Part shown: in pieces, positions 38,077-45,708 of the stretch | Layout: the number at the start of each line of letters is the position of its first letter | How positions within the stretch are numbered: position 1 is the stretch's first letter | Source: Thermoplasmata archaeon | GTDB taxonomy: Archaea; Thermoplasmatota; E2; JACPAO01; JAHFTW01 | Assembly (NCBI GenBank): GCA_023269235.1 | Contig: JAHFTW010000013.1 | Coordinates: 3,003-53,689, forward strand | Reading direction: 5' to 3' | Length of the DNA stretch: 50,687 bases | Program-made: the position numbers and the translations under genes | The notes under the pieces: generated by a model | Databases searched by the model: none | What the model saw: only the letters and a program-made list of their open reading frames with translations | What the model was told of the DNA's origin: nothing

Positions 38077-39054
38077 ATGGCCCAACCCGTGCGCCCTGCC
38101 TCCTCGTCCACGCCCGCCGTGGTCGCGTCGCGGCTCAGCAAGAGCTACCCCAACGGCGGCGAGGAGCTGCAGGTGCTCAAGGAAGTGGACCTCACCATCG
38201 CGCAAGGCGAGTTCGTCGCCATCATGGGCCCCAGCGGCTCGGGCAAGTCCACGCTCCTCAACCTCGTCGGCATCCTCGACCGTCCCTCCGGCGGCGATCT
38301 GCGCCTCATGGGGCGCGAGGTGGGAAAGCTCTCGGCGACCCAGGCGGCCCTGGCCCGTCGCGCCTCGCTCGGCTTCATCTTCCAATCCTTCAACCTCATG
38401 CCCCGCATGACTGCCCTCCAGAACGTCATGCTGCCCATGGCCATCGCGGGCGTCGGACGGCGGGAGCGCCATGACCGCGCCGTCGCCATCCTCCGGCAGG
38501 TCGGCCTCGGCGACCGCATGAAGCACCGCCCCAACCAGCTCTCCGGCGGCCAGAAGCAGCGCGTCGCCATCGCGCGCGCCCTCGCCCTCGACCCGCCCAT
38601 CCTGCTCGCCGACGAGCCCACCGGCAACCTCGACTCCAAGACCGGCGCCGAGATCATGGCGCTCTTCACGCGCCTCAACGCAGCGGGCAAGACCATCCTG
38701 CAAGTGACGCACGACGAAGGCGTCGCGCGCCACGCCCAGCGCATCGTCCGGTTCAAGGACGGCCGCATCGCTGGCATCGAGTCCGGTCACGCCCGCCCCG
38801 CGCCGCTGGTCTTTGAGGAGCTCGGCCACGTGCCCGCGTGGTCCGGCGCCGCCGCGGCCCAGCCCGCCTGGGAGCCCAGCCCGGAGCCCTCGCGGCGCCG
38901 TCTGCGCAAGGCCGAGAAGGCCGAAAAGGCAGAGAAGGCACAAAACGCGCGGAAGAAAGGCCCCGTCCCCGTCGCGGCGCCCGGCACCAAACCGTACACT
39001 CCAGTGCGCCCGAAGTGGGCGTCCGGCCACGGACCCGGGGAGGGATGGAAGTGA
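38077..39054 (+). CDS. ABC transporter ATPase, MacB/LolD family
   Basis: 325 residues. Walker A MGPSGSGKST near 62, Q-loop FIFQSFNLMPRMTA, signature LSGGQKQRVAIARALA near 159, Walker B ILLADEPTGNLDSKTG, and H-loop VTHD. The FNLMPRMTALQNV sequence is characteristic of the MacB/LolD/FtsE subfamily, which power mechanotransmission-type permeases. The C-terminal ~90 residues are an unusual extension with a KAEKAEKAEKAQ repeat and Pro-rich end. It overlaps the permease gene by 10 nt. Confidence 0.94.
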   Translation: MAQPVRPASSSTPAVVASRLSKSYPNGGEELQVLKEVDLTIAQGEFVAIMGPSGSGKSTLLNLVGILDRPSGGDLRLMGREVGKLSATQAALARRASLGFIFQSFNLMPRMTALQNVMLPMAIAGVGRRERHDRAVAILRQVGLGDRMKHRPNQLSGGQKQRVAIARALALDPPILLADEPTGNLDSKTGAEIMALFTRLNAAGKTILQVTHDEGVARHAQRIVRFKDGRIAGIESGHARPAPLVFEELGHVPAWSGAAAAQPAWEPSPEPSRRRLRKAEKAEKAEKAQNARKKGPVPVAAPGTKPYTPVRPKWASGHGPGEGWK

Positions 39055-40334
39055 TCTTCCGCGAATCGCTGCGGATGGCCGCGGGCTCGCTGTGGAGCCA
39101 CAAGACGCGCAGCATCCTCACCATCCTCGGCGTCATCATCGGCGTCAGCTCCGTCCTCGCCGTGGTCACGCTCGGCAAATCGTTCGAGGCGAGCGTCGTC
39201 GGCCAGTTCGACGACGTGGACAACCGCGCCGTCTTCGTCTCCGAGACCTTGAAGGAGGGCGCCAACCGCGGCCCCCCGAACGCCGGCAACTTCGGCCCCG
39301 TCTTCACCAAGGTGGACGTGGACCACCTCACAGCAATGGACCACGTCCAGCGCGTCATCCCGAACGGCGACGTGCAGGCGACCGCCCTCCTCTACGAAGG
39401 CAAGACGTACGTCTTTCGCACCCTCAAGGCCACCGTCGCCGAGTCTGACACCGTCAAGCCGCGCGACGACAAGGCGCTCTACAGCTCCGGCACCGTCTTC
39501 GCGGACGGCAAGTCGCAGGTCGTCCTCGGCTTCAACGTCGCCGAGGGCCTCGGCAACCTGACCGGCAAGCCCGTGAATCCGGGGGCGGCGCTGACCTTGC
39601 GTTTCCCGGACGGCTCGCAGCGCGACGCCACCGTCGTCGGCGTCCTCGCCAAGAGCGACTCCTTGTTCGGCCAGTCCAACGACAACGTGTACGTCCCGCT
39701 CGACCCGTTCTACCAGGCGACCATCCAGAGCCCCAGCTCGGGCAAGATCGTCCCGGTGTATTCGGGCCTCTCGCTACGTGCCGACTCGGCCCGCAACACG
39801 AACGCCGTCCGCGACGCCGCGAAGGCGTACTTCGCCGGCACCGGATCGGACGCGAAGGCGCTCCTGCCCCCGCAAGTCATCGTCCAGGTCGCGACCCAAG
39901 GCGACATCGTGGGCGCCATCAGCGCCGTCTTCGACCAGGTGACGCTCTTCATCAGCGCCATCGCCGTCGTGAGCCTCATCGTGGGCGCCATCGGCATCGC
40001 CAACATCATGCTGGTGAGCGTCACGGAGCGCACGCGCGAGATTGGCGTCATGAAGGCCATCGGCGCGAAGAACGGCGAGATCCTGCGCCTGTTCCTGCTC
40101 GAGTCCATCCTCATCGGCGTCGTCGGCTCGGTCATCGGCCTCGCCCTCGGCCTCGGCCTTGGCGCCTTCGTGGTGAGCGTCGTCTTCAGCGCCTCCAAGA
40201 CCGCCGTCGTGCTCCCGTACGAGTGGATCGGCATCAGCCTCCTCGTCGGCACCCTCGTCGGCGTCGTGGCGGGCTACCTCCCGGCACGTCGCGCGACACG
40301 CATCCAGCCCATCCAGGCCCTCGCGTATGAGTGA
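39045..40334 (+). CDS. MacB-like ABC permease (FtsX/MacB_PCD)
   Basis: 429 residues. N-terminal helix SILTILGVIIGVSSVLAVVT, an outer MacB_PCD domain (~45-290), then three FtsX helices beginning with VTLFISAIAVVSLIVGAIGI. The coupling motif ERTREIGVMKAIGA and the end GYLPARRATRIQPIQALAYE are hallmarks of the family. With the ATPase it would export or extract lipopeptides, lipoproteins or other amphiphiles. GGGGAGGG precedes the ATG, which lies inside the ATPase gene end. Confidence 0.94.
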   Translation: MEVIFRESLRMAAGSLWSHKTRSILTILGVIIGVSSVLAVVTLGKSFEASVVGQFDDVDNRAVFVSETLKEGANRGPPNAGNFGPVFTKVDVDHLTAMDHVQRVIPNGDVQATALLYEGKTYVFRTLKATVAESDTVKPRDDKALYSSGTVFADGKSQVVLGFNVAEGLGNLTGKPVNPGAALTLRFPDGSQRDATVVGVLAKSDSLFGQSNDNVYVPLDPFYQATIQSPSSGKIVPVYSGLSLRADSARNTNAVRDAAKAYFAGTGSDAKALLPPQVIVQVATQGDIVGAISAVFDQVTLFISAIAVVSLIVGAIGIANIMLVSVTERTREIGVMKAIGAKNGEILRLFLLESILIGVVGSVIGLALGLGLGAFVVSVVFSASKTAVVLPYEWIGISLLVGTLVGVVAGYLPARRATRIQPIQALAYE

Positions 40335-40395
40335 AGGCATGGACCCGTCGCGGCGTAGGCCAATCCTCTTGTAGGTCCCCTTCGTCGAAGCGGCC

Positions 40396-41421
40396 ATGGA
40401 ACTGTACGGCTACCTCCTCAACTTCGAGGAGCTGCTTCCCCGCATCAAGGCGGAGCACCCGGGCCTCGCGGCCATCGGGCTGCAGTTCCCGGACGGCATG
40501 CGCGACTACGCCACCAAGATCGGCGAGGTCGTCCAACGGGAGACTGGCGCTCTCCCCGTCCTCTCCGCGGACCCCTGCTATGGCGCCTGCGACCTGTGCG
40601 ACGACGAGATGGCCAAGCTCGGCATCACCGTCATGATCCACTTCGGCCACAGCCCCATGCCGTCGGTGAAGACCGATTTCGGCGTCCAGGTGTACTACGT
40701 CCCTGCGCACAGCATCCACTCCATCGAGGAGGTCGTGACGGAGGCGTGCAAGACGATGAAGGGCCCCCGGGTCGGCGTCACGACGACGGCGCAGCACGTC
40801 CACAAGCTCGACGTCGCCGAGCGCATCCTGCGCGAGCACGGCCTTGAGCCCGTCACCATGCTGGGCGACAAGCGCACCGCCCTGCGCGGCCAGCTTCTCG
40901 GCTGCAACGTCCTCGCCGCCGTGAAGTGCGACGTGGACGAGTTCATCTTCATCGGCTCCGGCGACTTCCATCCGCTCGCCCTCGCGCTCGAGACGGAGAA
41001 GCGCATCACCGCCGCGGACCCCTACACGAACACGGTGCGCACCCTCACCGAGGCCAAGGGCCGCATCCTCAAGCAGCGCTGGGCCGCCATCGGCCGCGCC
41101 AAGGAGGCCAAGACCTTCGGCATCGTCGTCAGCACGAAGGCGGGCCAGATGCGCTTCAACCTCGCCAAGAAGGTCCTCAAGCAGCTGCACGAGCACGGCA
41201 AGGAGGGCTACATCATCCAGAACAAACAGATCAGCCCCGAGACGCTGCTCTACTTCCGCCACCTGGACGCCCTCGTCGGTGTGGCCTGCCCGCGCGTGCC
41301 CATCGACGACCAGCCGCGCTACAAGCAGCCCTTCCTCACGCCGCAGGAGCTCGAGATTGTCCTCGGCATCCGCCCCGCGGAACACTACGTCTTCGACGAG
41401 TTCAGCGCCGACGCGAACTAG
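40396..41421 (+). CDS. dph2: Diphthamide synthase Dph2 (radical 4Fe-4S enzyme)
   Basis: 341 residues. Archaeal Dph2 homodimer cleaves SAM to a 3-amino-3-carboxypropyl radical and modifies the EF-2 histidine in the first diphthamide step. The three cluster Cys are C65 (YGACDLCD), C170 (LLGCNVLAA) and C298 (VGVACPRVPIDD), at the spacing of archaeal homologues. Additional blocks: LQFPDGM near 30, FIGSGDFHPLALALE near 186. CTTGTAGG about 26 nt upstream of the ATG may be the promoter. The stop interleaves with that of the convergent lipoprotein gene in CTAG. Confidence 0.96.
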   Translation: MELYGYLLNFEELLPRIKAEHPGLAAIGLQFPDGMRDYATKIGEVVQRETGALPVLSADPCYGACDLCDDEMAKLGITVMIHFGHSPMPSVKTDFGVQVYYVPAHSIHSIEEVVTEACKTMKGPRVGVTTTAQHVHKLDVAERILREHGLEPVTMLGDKRTALRGQLLGCNVLAAVKCDVDEFIFIGSGDFHPLALALETEKRITAADPYTNTVRTLTEAKGRILKQRWAAIGRAKEAKTFGIVVSTKAGQMRFNLAKKVLKQLHEHGKEGYIIQNKQISPETLLYFRHLDALVGVACPRVPIDDQPRYKQPFLTPQELEIVLGIRPAEHYVFDEFSADAN

Positions 41422-42131
41422 GTCCCGCCGCCCACGACAGCGCCTAGCAGGCCGACCGGCTGGCGCAGGCTCGGAAGCTTGACGAACGTGTCCTTCGCGG
41501 GCGTCCCGGAGACCACTGCGAGGCTCCCGCCGACGGGGTCGAGGACATTGGCCATGACGGAGAACGACAGCGTCTGCCCGGGTTGGACGTCGACGTGGTC
41601 GTTGCCTGGGACACGGCCGGCCCAGTTGAGGTCCATCTGGACATCGAGGTCGCCCGGCAGGAGGGGGCCCGGGTCGAGATTCTTGCACCCAAAGGGCTTG
41701 CCTGTGGACTGGTTGCCGTCTGCGGTGGCGATGTTGATGAACAGGACAAAGGTGCAGGAGTCTCCCGCGACGGTCTGTGGCAGGAGAACGACCGGTCGGA
41801 GGGCGCGCAAGTGGAGCGTGAACGAGCCGGTGCCGAGGACGCCGGCCCTCTGGACCGTGTAGTCCCAGGGGGTTCCTGCGCGCGAGAGCAGGTCGGTGTA
41901 GGGGCTGACAGGCGTCAGGACTTCCTTCGTGCCCGTCGGGGCGACCGTGGACGCGACCGGTGGCGCCAGGAAATGGAGTTCGTCGGTGAGCCGCGGCGCG
42001 TTGGCGACGTCAAGGACATGCGCGCTCGGCTCGGCGGGCGCGGCGGCGCCCGGGGCGGCGGTCGGAGGCGAGGACGATGCGCACCCGGCGAGCAGGAGAA
42101 GTCCAAGGCAGAGAAGGGCCGGGAGGCGCAT
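41418..42131 (-). CDS. Lipoprotein of unknown function
   Basis: 237 residues. Lipobox LLAGC at residues 13-17 with a Ser/Pro/Ala linker. The folded part has YTVQRAGVLGTGSFTLHLRA and an Asp/Asn-rich region with two Cys (DSCTF, FGCKN) that may pair, followed by VDVQPGQTLSFSVMANVLDP. The pattern of strands, and 'PG' turn, suggests an extracellular jelly-roll or Ig-like sandwich. No family recognised. A CTTTCACC box (42151-42160 region) is 27 nt upstream of the ATG. Confidence 0.75.
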   Translation of the reverse strand: MRLPALLCLGLLLLAGCASSSPPTAAPGAAAPAEPSAHVLDVANAPRLTDELHFLAPPVASTVAPTGTKEVLTPVSPYTDLLSRAGTPWDYTVQRAGVLGTGSFTLHLRALRPVVLLPQTVAGDSCTFVLFINIATADGNQSTGKPFGCKNLDPGPLLPGDLDVQMDLNWAGRVPGNDHVDVQPGQTLSFSVMANVLDPVGGSLAVVSGTPAKDTFVKLPSLRQPVGLLGAVVGGGT

Positions 42132-42191
42132 CGGCGTGCACGCCGCGAGGACGGTGAAAGGCGTTTTGGTTCACGGGCTTGACTCGCGCCT

Positions 42192-42836
42192 CTACGCGAA
42201 CGCCCCGTCGCCGGCGATGTCGAGGTGCGCCGTGTCGTTGAGCCGCACGATGCTTGCCTGGCCGTCCTCGACCACGAGCTCCGTGATGGCGGCGTTGGCC
42301 TGCGGAAACTCGTCCATGCGTTCGAGGCCGGCGCCCGTGAGCGTGGCGAGGAGGACGCGGTTGAGGCGGCCGTGGCCGACGACGGCGACCGGATGCCGCG
42401 CCGCTTCGGCAAGGACGCGGTTGCAGAATGGCCGCACGCGGTGCTGGGCCAGGATGGGCGACTCGCCGCCGGGGAACGGCTCGGCCAGCATCCCCATGCG
42501 CCACGCGTCGCGCAACTGCTCGAGGTGCGGCTCGGCCTCGTCGTAGCGGAGGCCTGCGAAGCGGCCGTAGTCCATCTCGTACAGCTCCGGCACGACCTCG
42601 ACAGGGAGGGCGCGGCGCGCGCCTTGGCCGCGTTCGATGGCGTGGGCGGTCTCTCGGGCGCGCCGCAGCGGGCTGGTGTAGAGCGTCCCGAGCCCTTGTT
42701 CGCGCAGCGCGTCCCCGAGCCGCGAAGCCTGATGGCGGCCCAGCTCGGAGAGGTCGTCGTCGAGGCGCGGCCCCTGGATGATGCGCTCGCGGTTGAGGCC
42801 GGTCTGGCCGTGGCGCAGCACGAACAGGCGTCCCAT
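42192..42836 (-). CDS. Histidine phosphatase (phosphoglycerate mutase-like)
   Basis: 214 residues. The RHG motif is FVLRHGQT near residue 5, with the standard second-half blocks YTSPLRRARETAHAI, ELYEMDYGRFAGL, FPGGES and VAVVGHGRLNRVLL (second catalytic His). Members hydrolyse phosphomonoesters such as alpha-ribazole-5'-phosphate, phosphosugars or 3-phosphoglycerate; specificity not readable. The FPGGES and 'GHG' layout is common in CobC-like and PhoE-like enzymes. The ORF is open upstream; ATG 42836 gives the RHG start and has the shared divergent box 28 nt before it. Confidence 0.9.
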   Translation of the reverse strand: MGRLFVLRHGQTGLNRERIIQGPRLDDDLSELGRHQASRLGDALREQGLGTLYTSPLRRARETAHAIERGQGARRALPVEVVPELYEMDYGRFAGLRYDEAEPHLEQLRDAWRMGMLAEPFPGGESPILAQHRVRPFCNRVLAEAARHPVAVVGHGRLNRVLLATLTGAGLERMDEFPQANAAITELVVEDGQASIVRLNDTAHLDIAGDGAFA

Positions 42837-42859
42837 CGCGACCCCGCTCCGGGCGCGGC

Positions 42860-42868
42860 GTGATAAGG
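42860..42868. promoter_or_regulatory. Shared bidirectional TATA-like box
   Basis: GTGATAAGG lies midway in the 52-nt gap between ATG 42836 (minus) and GTG 42889 (plus). Its centre is 28 nt from the former and 25 nt from the latter. No other AT-rich stretch is present in the gap. Confidence 0.6.
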
Positions 42869-42888
42869 CCTCCCGCCCTGGAGCCCTC

Positions 42889-43518
42889 GTGCGCAAGGCG
42901 GACCTGGAGCGGGCGTTGGAGGCGGTGCCGAAGCGGCCCGACCCCAGCCCCGACCTGGAGCAGTACCGCACCCCCGCCGGCATCGCGGCCGACCTGCTGT
43001 GGGCCGCGCACGCCGAGGGGGCCATCGCGGACAAGCGCGTCCTCGACCTGGGTTCCGGTACCGGCACGTTCGCCATCGGGGCGGCCCTTCTCGGCGCGCG
43101 CCTCGCGACCGGCGTGGAGCTGGACCCCGAGAGCCTCCGGCTCGCCCACGCGGCCGCCGACTCCGCGTTCGTCGCGCAGCGCACCTGGTTCGTCGCGGCC
43201 AATCTGGCCAATTGGCACGCTGAGGCAGGGGCGTTCGACACCGTCGTCATGAACCCCCCCTTCGGCGCGCAGGCGGGCAACCGCCACGGCGACCGCTTGT
43301 TCCTGGAGCGGGCCGTCGAGGCCGTCAAGCCCGCGGGCACGGTCTGGTTCCTCGCCCTCGAGAGGACGGAGCGCTTCCTCGCTTCCTGGGCCCGCGACGC
43401 GGGGGGGCGCCTGGAACGGGTCGCGGCGTGGGACTATCCGCTCGAAGCCACGATGCCGTTCCACAGCAAGGACGTCCAAGCGGTGCGCGTCGGCGGCTAC
43501 CGGCTGGCGTGGGCCTGA
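42889..43518 (+). CDS. METTL5-like RNA N6-adenine methyltransferase
   Basis: 209 residues. After the family N terminus LEQYRTPAGIAADLLW, SAM motif I is LDLGSGTGTFAIGAALLGA and the catalytic motif is NPPFG (N6-adenine type). The 'LEQY.Tp...aa.ll' start and size are those of archaeal METTL5 homologues (COG2263), which methylate a small-subunit rRNA adenine. The GTG start is supported by the shared divergent box; an ATG-initiated extension at 42778 would be antisense to the phosphatase. The stop is 4 nt from that of the convergent gene. Confidence 0.88.
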   Translation: MRKADLERALEAVPKRPDPSPDLEQYRTPAGIAADLLWAAHAEGAIADKRVLDLGSGTGTFAIGAALLGARLATGVELDPESLRLAHAAADSAFVAQRTWFVAANLANWHAEAGAFDTVVMNPPFGAQAGNRHGDRLFLERAVEAVKPAGTVWFLALERTERFLASWARDAGGRLERVAAWDYPLEATMPFHSKDVQAVRVGGYRLAWA

Positions 43519-43522
43519 ACCG

Positions 43523-45697
43523 CTAAAGGTCGCGGTGCAGCTGCCGCACCAACGCGCGAAGCCGGTCGCGCTCGGCCACGGAGAGGTCGCCTTCGCTCGC
43601 CACCATGTTCTCCAGTTCCTTCGTCTCGGCGTCGTCGAAGGCGCCGTCCGCCAGCGCTGTGTCCAAGGCGTGCGTGAAGCGCTCCGAGAGCCGGCCCACG
43701 AAGTTGCCAAGGATGCGCTGCCGAAGCAGGGCCAGCACATGGTCGGCGTGCGTCTCCAGCACCGTGTACTGCGTGTCGTCCAGGTGGCCTTGCGCGAGGT
43801 CACGGCGGCGGTCCTGCCGGTAGGCGTGCAGGGCGCGCACCGCCGCGAAGGGGTCGCTGCGACCCGTGTCCTGGATGTGGTCCAGTTCCCGCAGGCGGCG
43901 GTCGATGCGCTTGCGGCCCTTGTTGACCCCCAGGGCCGTCACGACCGAGCCGATCACCGTAATCAGCACACCAATCGCGAAGAACGTGTAGTTCTGGTAA
44001 TCGGCGGAGAAGAGGACGGTGAGGAGCCCCGGGGTCTCGGGGGCGCTCTGCCCGACGTGGAGCGTGTGCCCCAGCGTCGAGGTGCGGCCGTCCGGATAGA
44101 TCGCGCTCAGGCGGGCGGTCCGGTCGCCCCCGGTCCCGTAGGTCCGACTCGCGGTGCCCGGCTGGACGACCTCCAGCTTACCGTCGCCCCAGGCCAGGAG
44201 GAGGGTCGTGTTCGCGGGCGCGTCGTCGGGCAGGTCCACCGTGAGCAGGGCGGCCGCCTGCGCGCCGGGGTAATCGCTTGCGGCGGAGAGGGAGGGCGGC
44301 GCGGCCGCGGGGTCCGGGCCAAGCAGGGCGGATTGGCCCTCGTCGTCCCATGCCAGCAGCCGGCCGTCGCCGAGGGGCGTCAAGTGGACAGAGAGCGCCC
44401 CGGCATCCGTGGGCGAGAGCGGAAGGGGAAGCCGCAGCGTGCTCGCCCCCGCCGCGAGGTCCACGGCCAGCAGGTCCGTGCGCGTGCCGTTGTCGAGCCG
44501 CGTCACGGCGACCCAGGCGATGCCGCCGGAGACCACGCATTCCTGCAGGCGGCCGAGGCCGTACCCGGGCCAGCGCGCCACCGTGCCAAGGTCGTTGGAG
44601 GGGAGGATGAAGCCGACGGACTCGCCAGGGACGAGGAGGGCGTCGTCGCCCCAGCACGGCCCAGGGACATCGGGGCGCGAGCGCACGGCGCCCTCGATGG
44701 GGGTGACGAGGCCCTGCGCATTGGCGGGGTCCACCAGGAAGAGGCCGTCGCCGACGAGGGCGGCGGCGAGGCTTCCCATGGCGGACGGGCGCTGCGAGGC
44801 GGGGAAAAGCGTCGACCGGCCTGCGGCGGAGGTGTCGGTCGCGCTGGCCGCCAGCGTGTAGGAGCCTTGCAGGCGGCCGTCTTTGTCGAGCCAAGCGACG
44901 CCGGGGGGCGCCTGCGCGAGGGGGTTGCCGTCCAGCCGCCCGGAGACGACGACGCCGGTCGTGGTGAGGGCCACGGCGTCCATGCGGAACGCGCCCGTGG
45001 ACTGGCCGACGACGTCGCCGAGCGGGTCGGGGAGGGCCGGAGGCGTCCCCACAAGGGTCCCCTGCAGCAACGCGTCGGCCGGGACGCTGGTGCTCCACCG
45101 CACCGTCCCGTCGGCGAGGCCGACGGCCTCGATCCGGTTGCGCCCGACGGTGCTTGAGAACGGGACGTACGCGACGCCGCCGTCCACGGCGAGGCCGCGG
45201 CAGGACCACGAGCCGTCCGCGTTGCCCTGGCCCGCGCCCAGCGCGAGGGGGTCCGGGGCGGCCAGGCCGGGGGCGTGCGTCCAGGCGGGCTGGGCGGCGC
45301 CGATTGGCCAGGACTGCAGGAGCGGGTCGGTGCTGGCCCCGTCCACGCAGACGAGGGCGCGTCCGTTGGCGTCGTCCCAGGCCGCGAGGCGGCCACCAAG
45401 CGGGCAGGCGATGTCCGCCGACGCGCTCGCGAGGCGCTCCGGCGGGGCGCCCGCGTAGAGCATGCAGGAATTGCCTTGGCGTCCGAGGCCGACGACGCCG
45501 TGCGGGGTCGTCGCGAGCCCAGGGCCGCCGCCGGCTTGCAGCGTGACGCCGTCCGGGAGGAGCCGTTGCGCGCCCAGGACGTCAAGGTCCCCGAGCGCGG
45601 CGCGCCCGGAGTGCGCGGGGTCGCCGCCCCATTGCGACCACGCGGCGGCGCCCGGCAGGGCGGCCACCAGGAGCGCGGCGACGAGGACCGGTCGCAT
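43523..45697 (-). CDS. Exported PQQ-like beta-propeller protein with cytoplasmic helical domain
   Basis: 724 residues. Signal peptide MRPVLVAALLVAALPGAAAW, then WSQWGGDPAHSGRAA, the classical start of PQQ-like/outer-membrane-assembly propellers ('W..f..d..HtG'). Repeats such as LADGTVRWSTSVPADAL mark further blades through ~480, and a beta domain follows (~500-590). One transmembrane helix (FFAIGVLITVIGSVVTALGV, ~605-625) leads to a cytoplasmic, charged helical domain of ~110 residues with FDDAETKELENMVASEGDLS, which recalls TerB-like/acidic helical modules. The plan fits an outside-sensor, inside-effector protein. It lies 11 nt after the BNR lipoprotein stop, same strand, so the pair is likely an operon. 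Confidence 0.8.
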   Translation of the reverse strand: MRPVLVAALLVAALPGAAAWSQWGGDPAHSGRAALGDLDVLGAQRLLPDGVTLQAGGGPGLATTPHGVVGLGRQGNSCMLYAGAPPERLASASADIACPLGGRLAAWDDANGRALVCVDGASTDPLLQSWPIGAAQPAWTHAPGLAAPDPLALGAGQGNADGSWSCRGLAVDGGVAYVPFSSTVGRNRIEAVGLADGTVRWSTSVPADALLQGTLVGTPPALPDPLGDVVGQSTGAFRMDAVALTTTGVVVSGRLDGNPLAQAPPGVAWLDKDGRLQGSYTLAASATDTSAAGRSTLFPASQRPSAMGSLAAALVGDGLFLVDPANAQGLVTPIEGAVRSRPDVPGPCWGDDALLVPGESVGFILPSNDLGTVARWPGYGLGRLQECVVSGGIAWVAVTRLDNGTRTDLLAVDLAAGASTLRLPLPLSPTDAGALSVHLTPLGDGRLLAWDDEGQSALLGPDPAAAPPSLSAASDYPGAQAAALLTVDLPDDAPANTTLLLAWGDGKLEVVQPGTASRTYGTGGDRTARLSAIYPDGRTSTLGHTLHVGQSAPETPGLLTVLFSADYQNYTFFAIGVLITVIGSVVTALGVNKGRKRIDRRLRELDHIQDTGRSDPFAAVRALHAYRQDRRRDLAQGHLDDTQYTVLETHADHVLALLRQRILGNFVGRLSERFTHALDTALADGAFDDAETKELENMVASEGDLSVAERDRLRALVRQLHRDL

Positions 45698-45708
45698 GGC
45701 GAGCCAGC

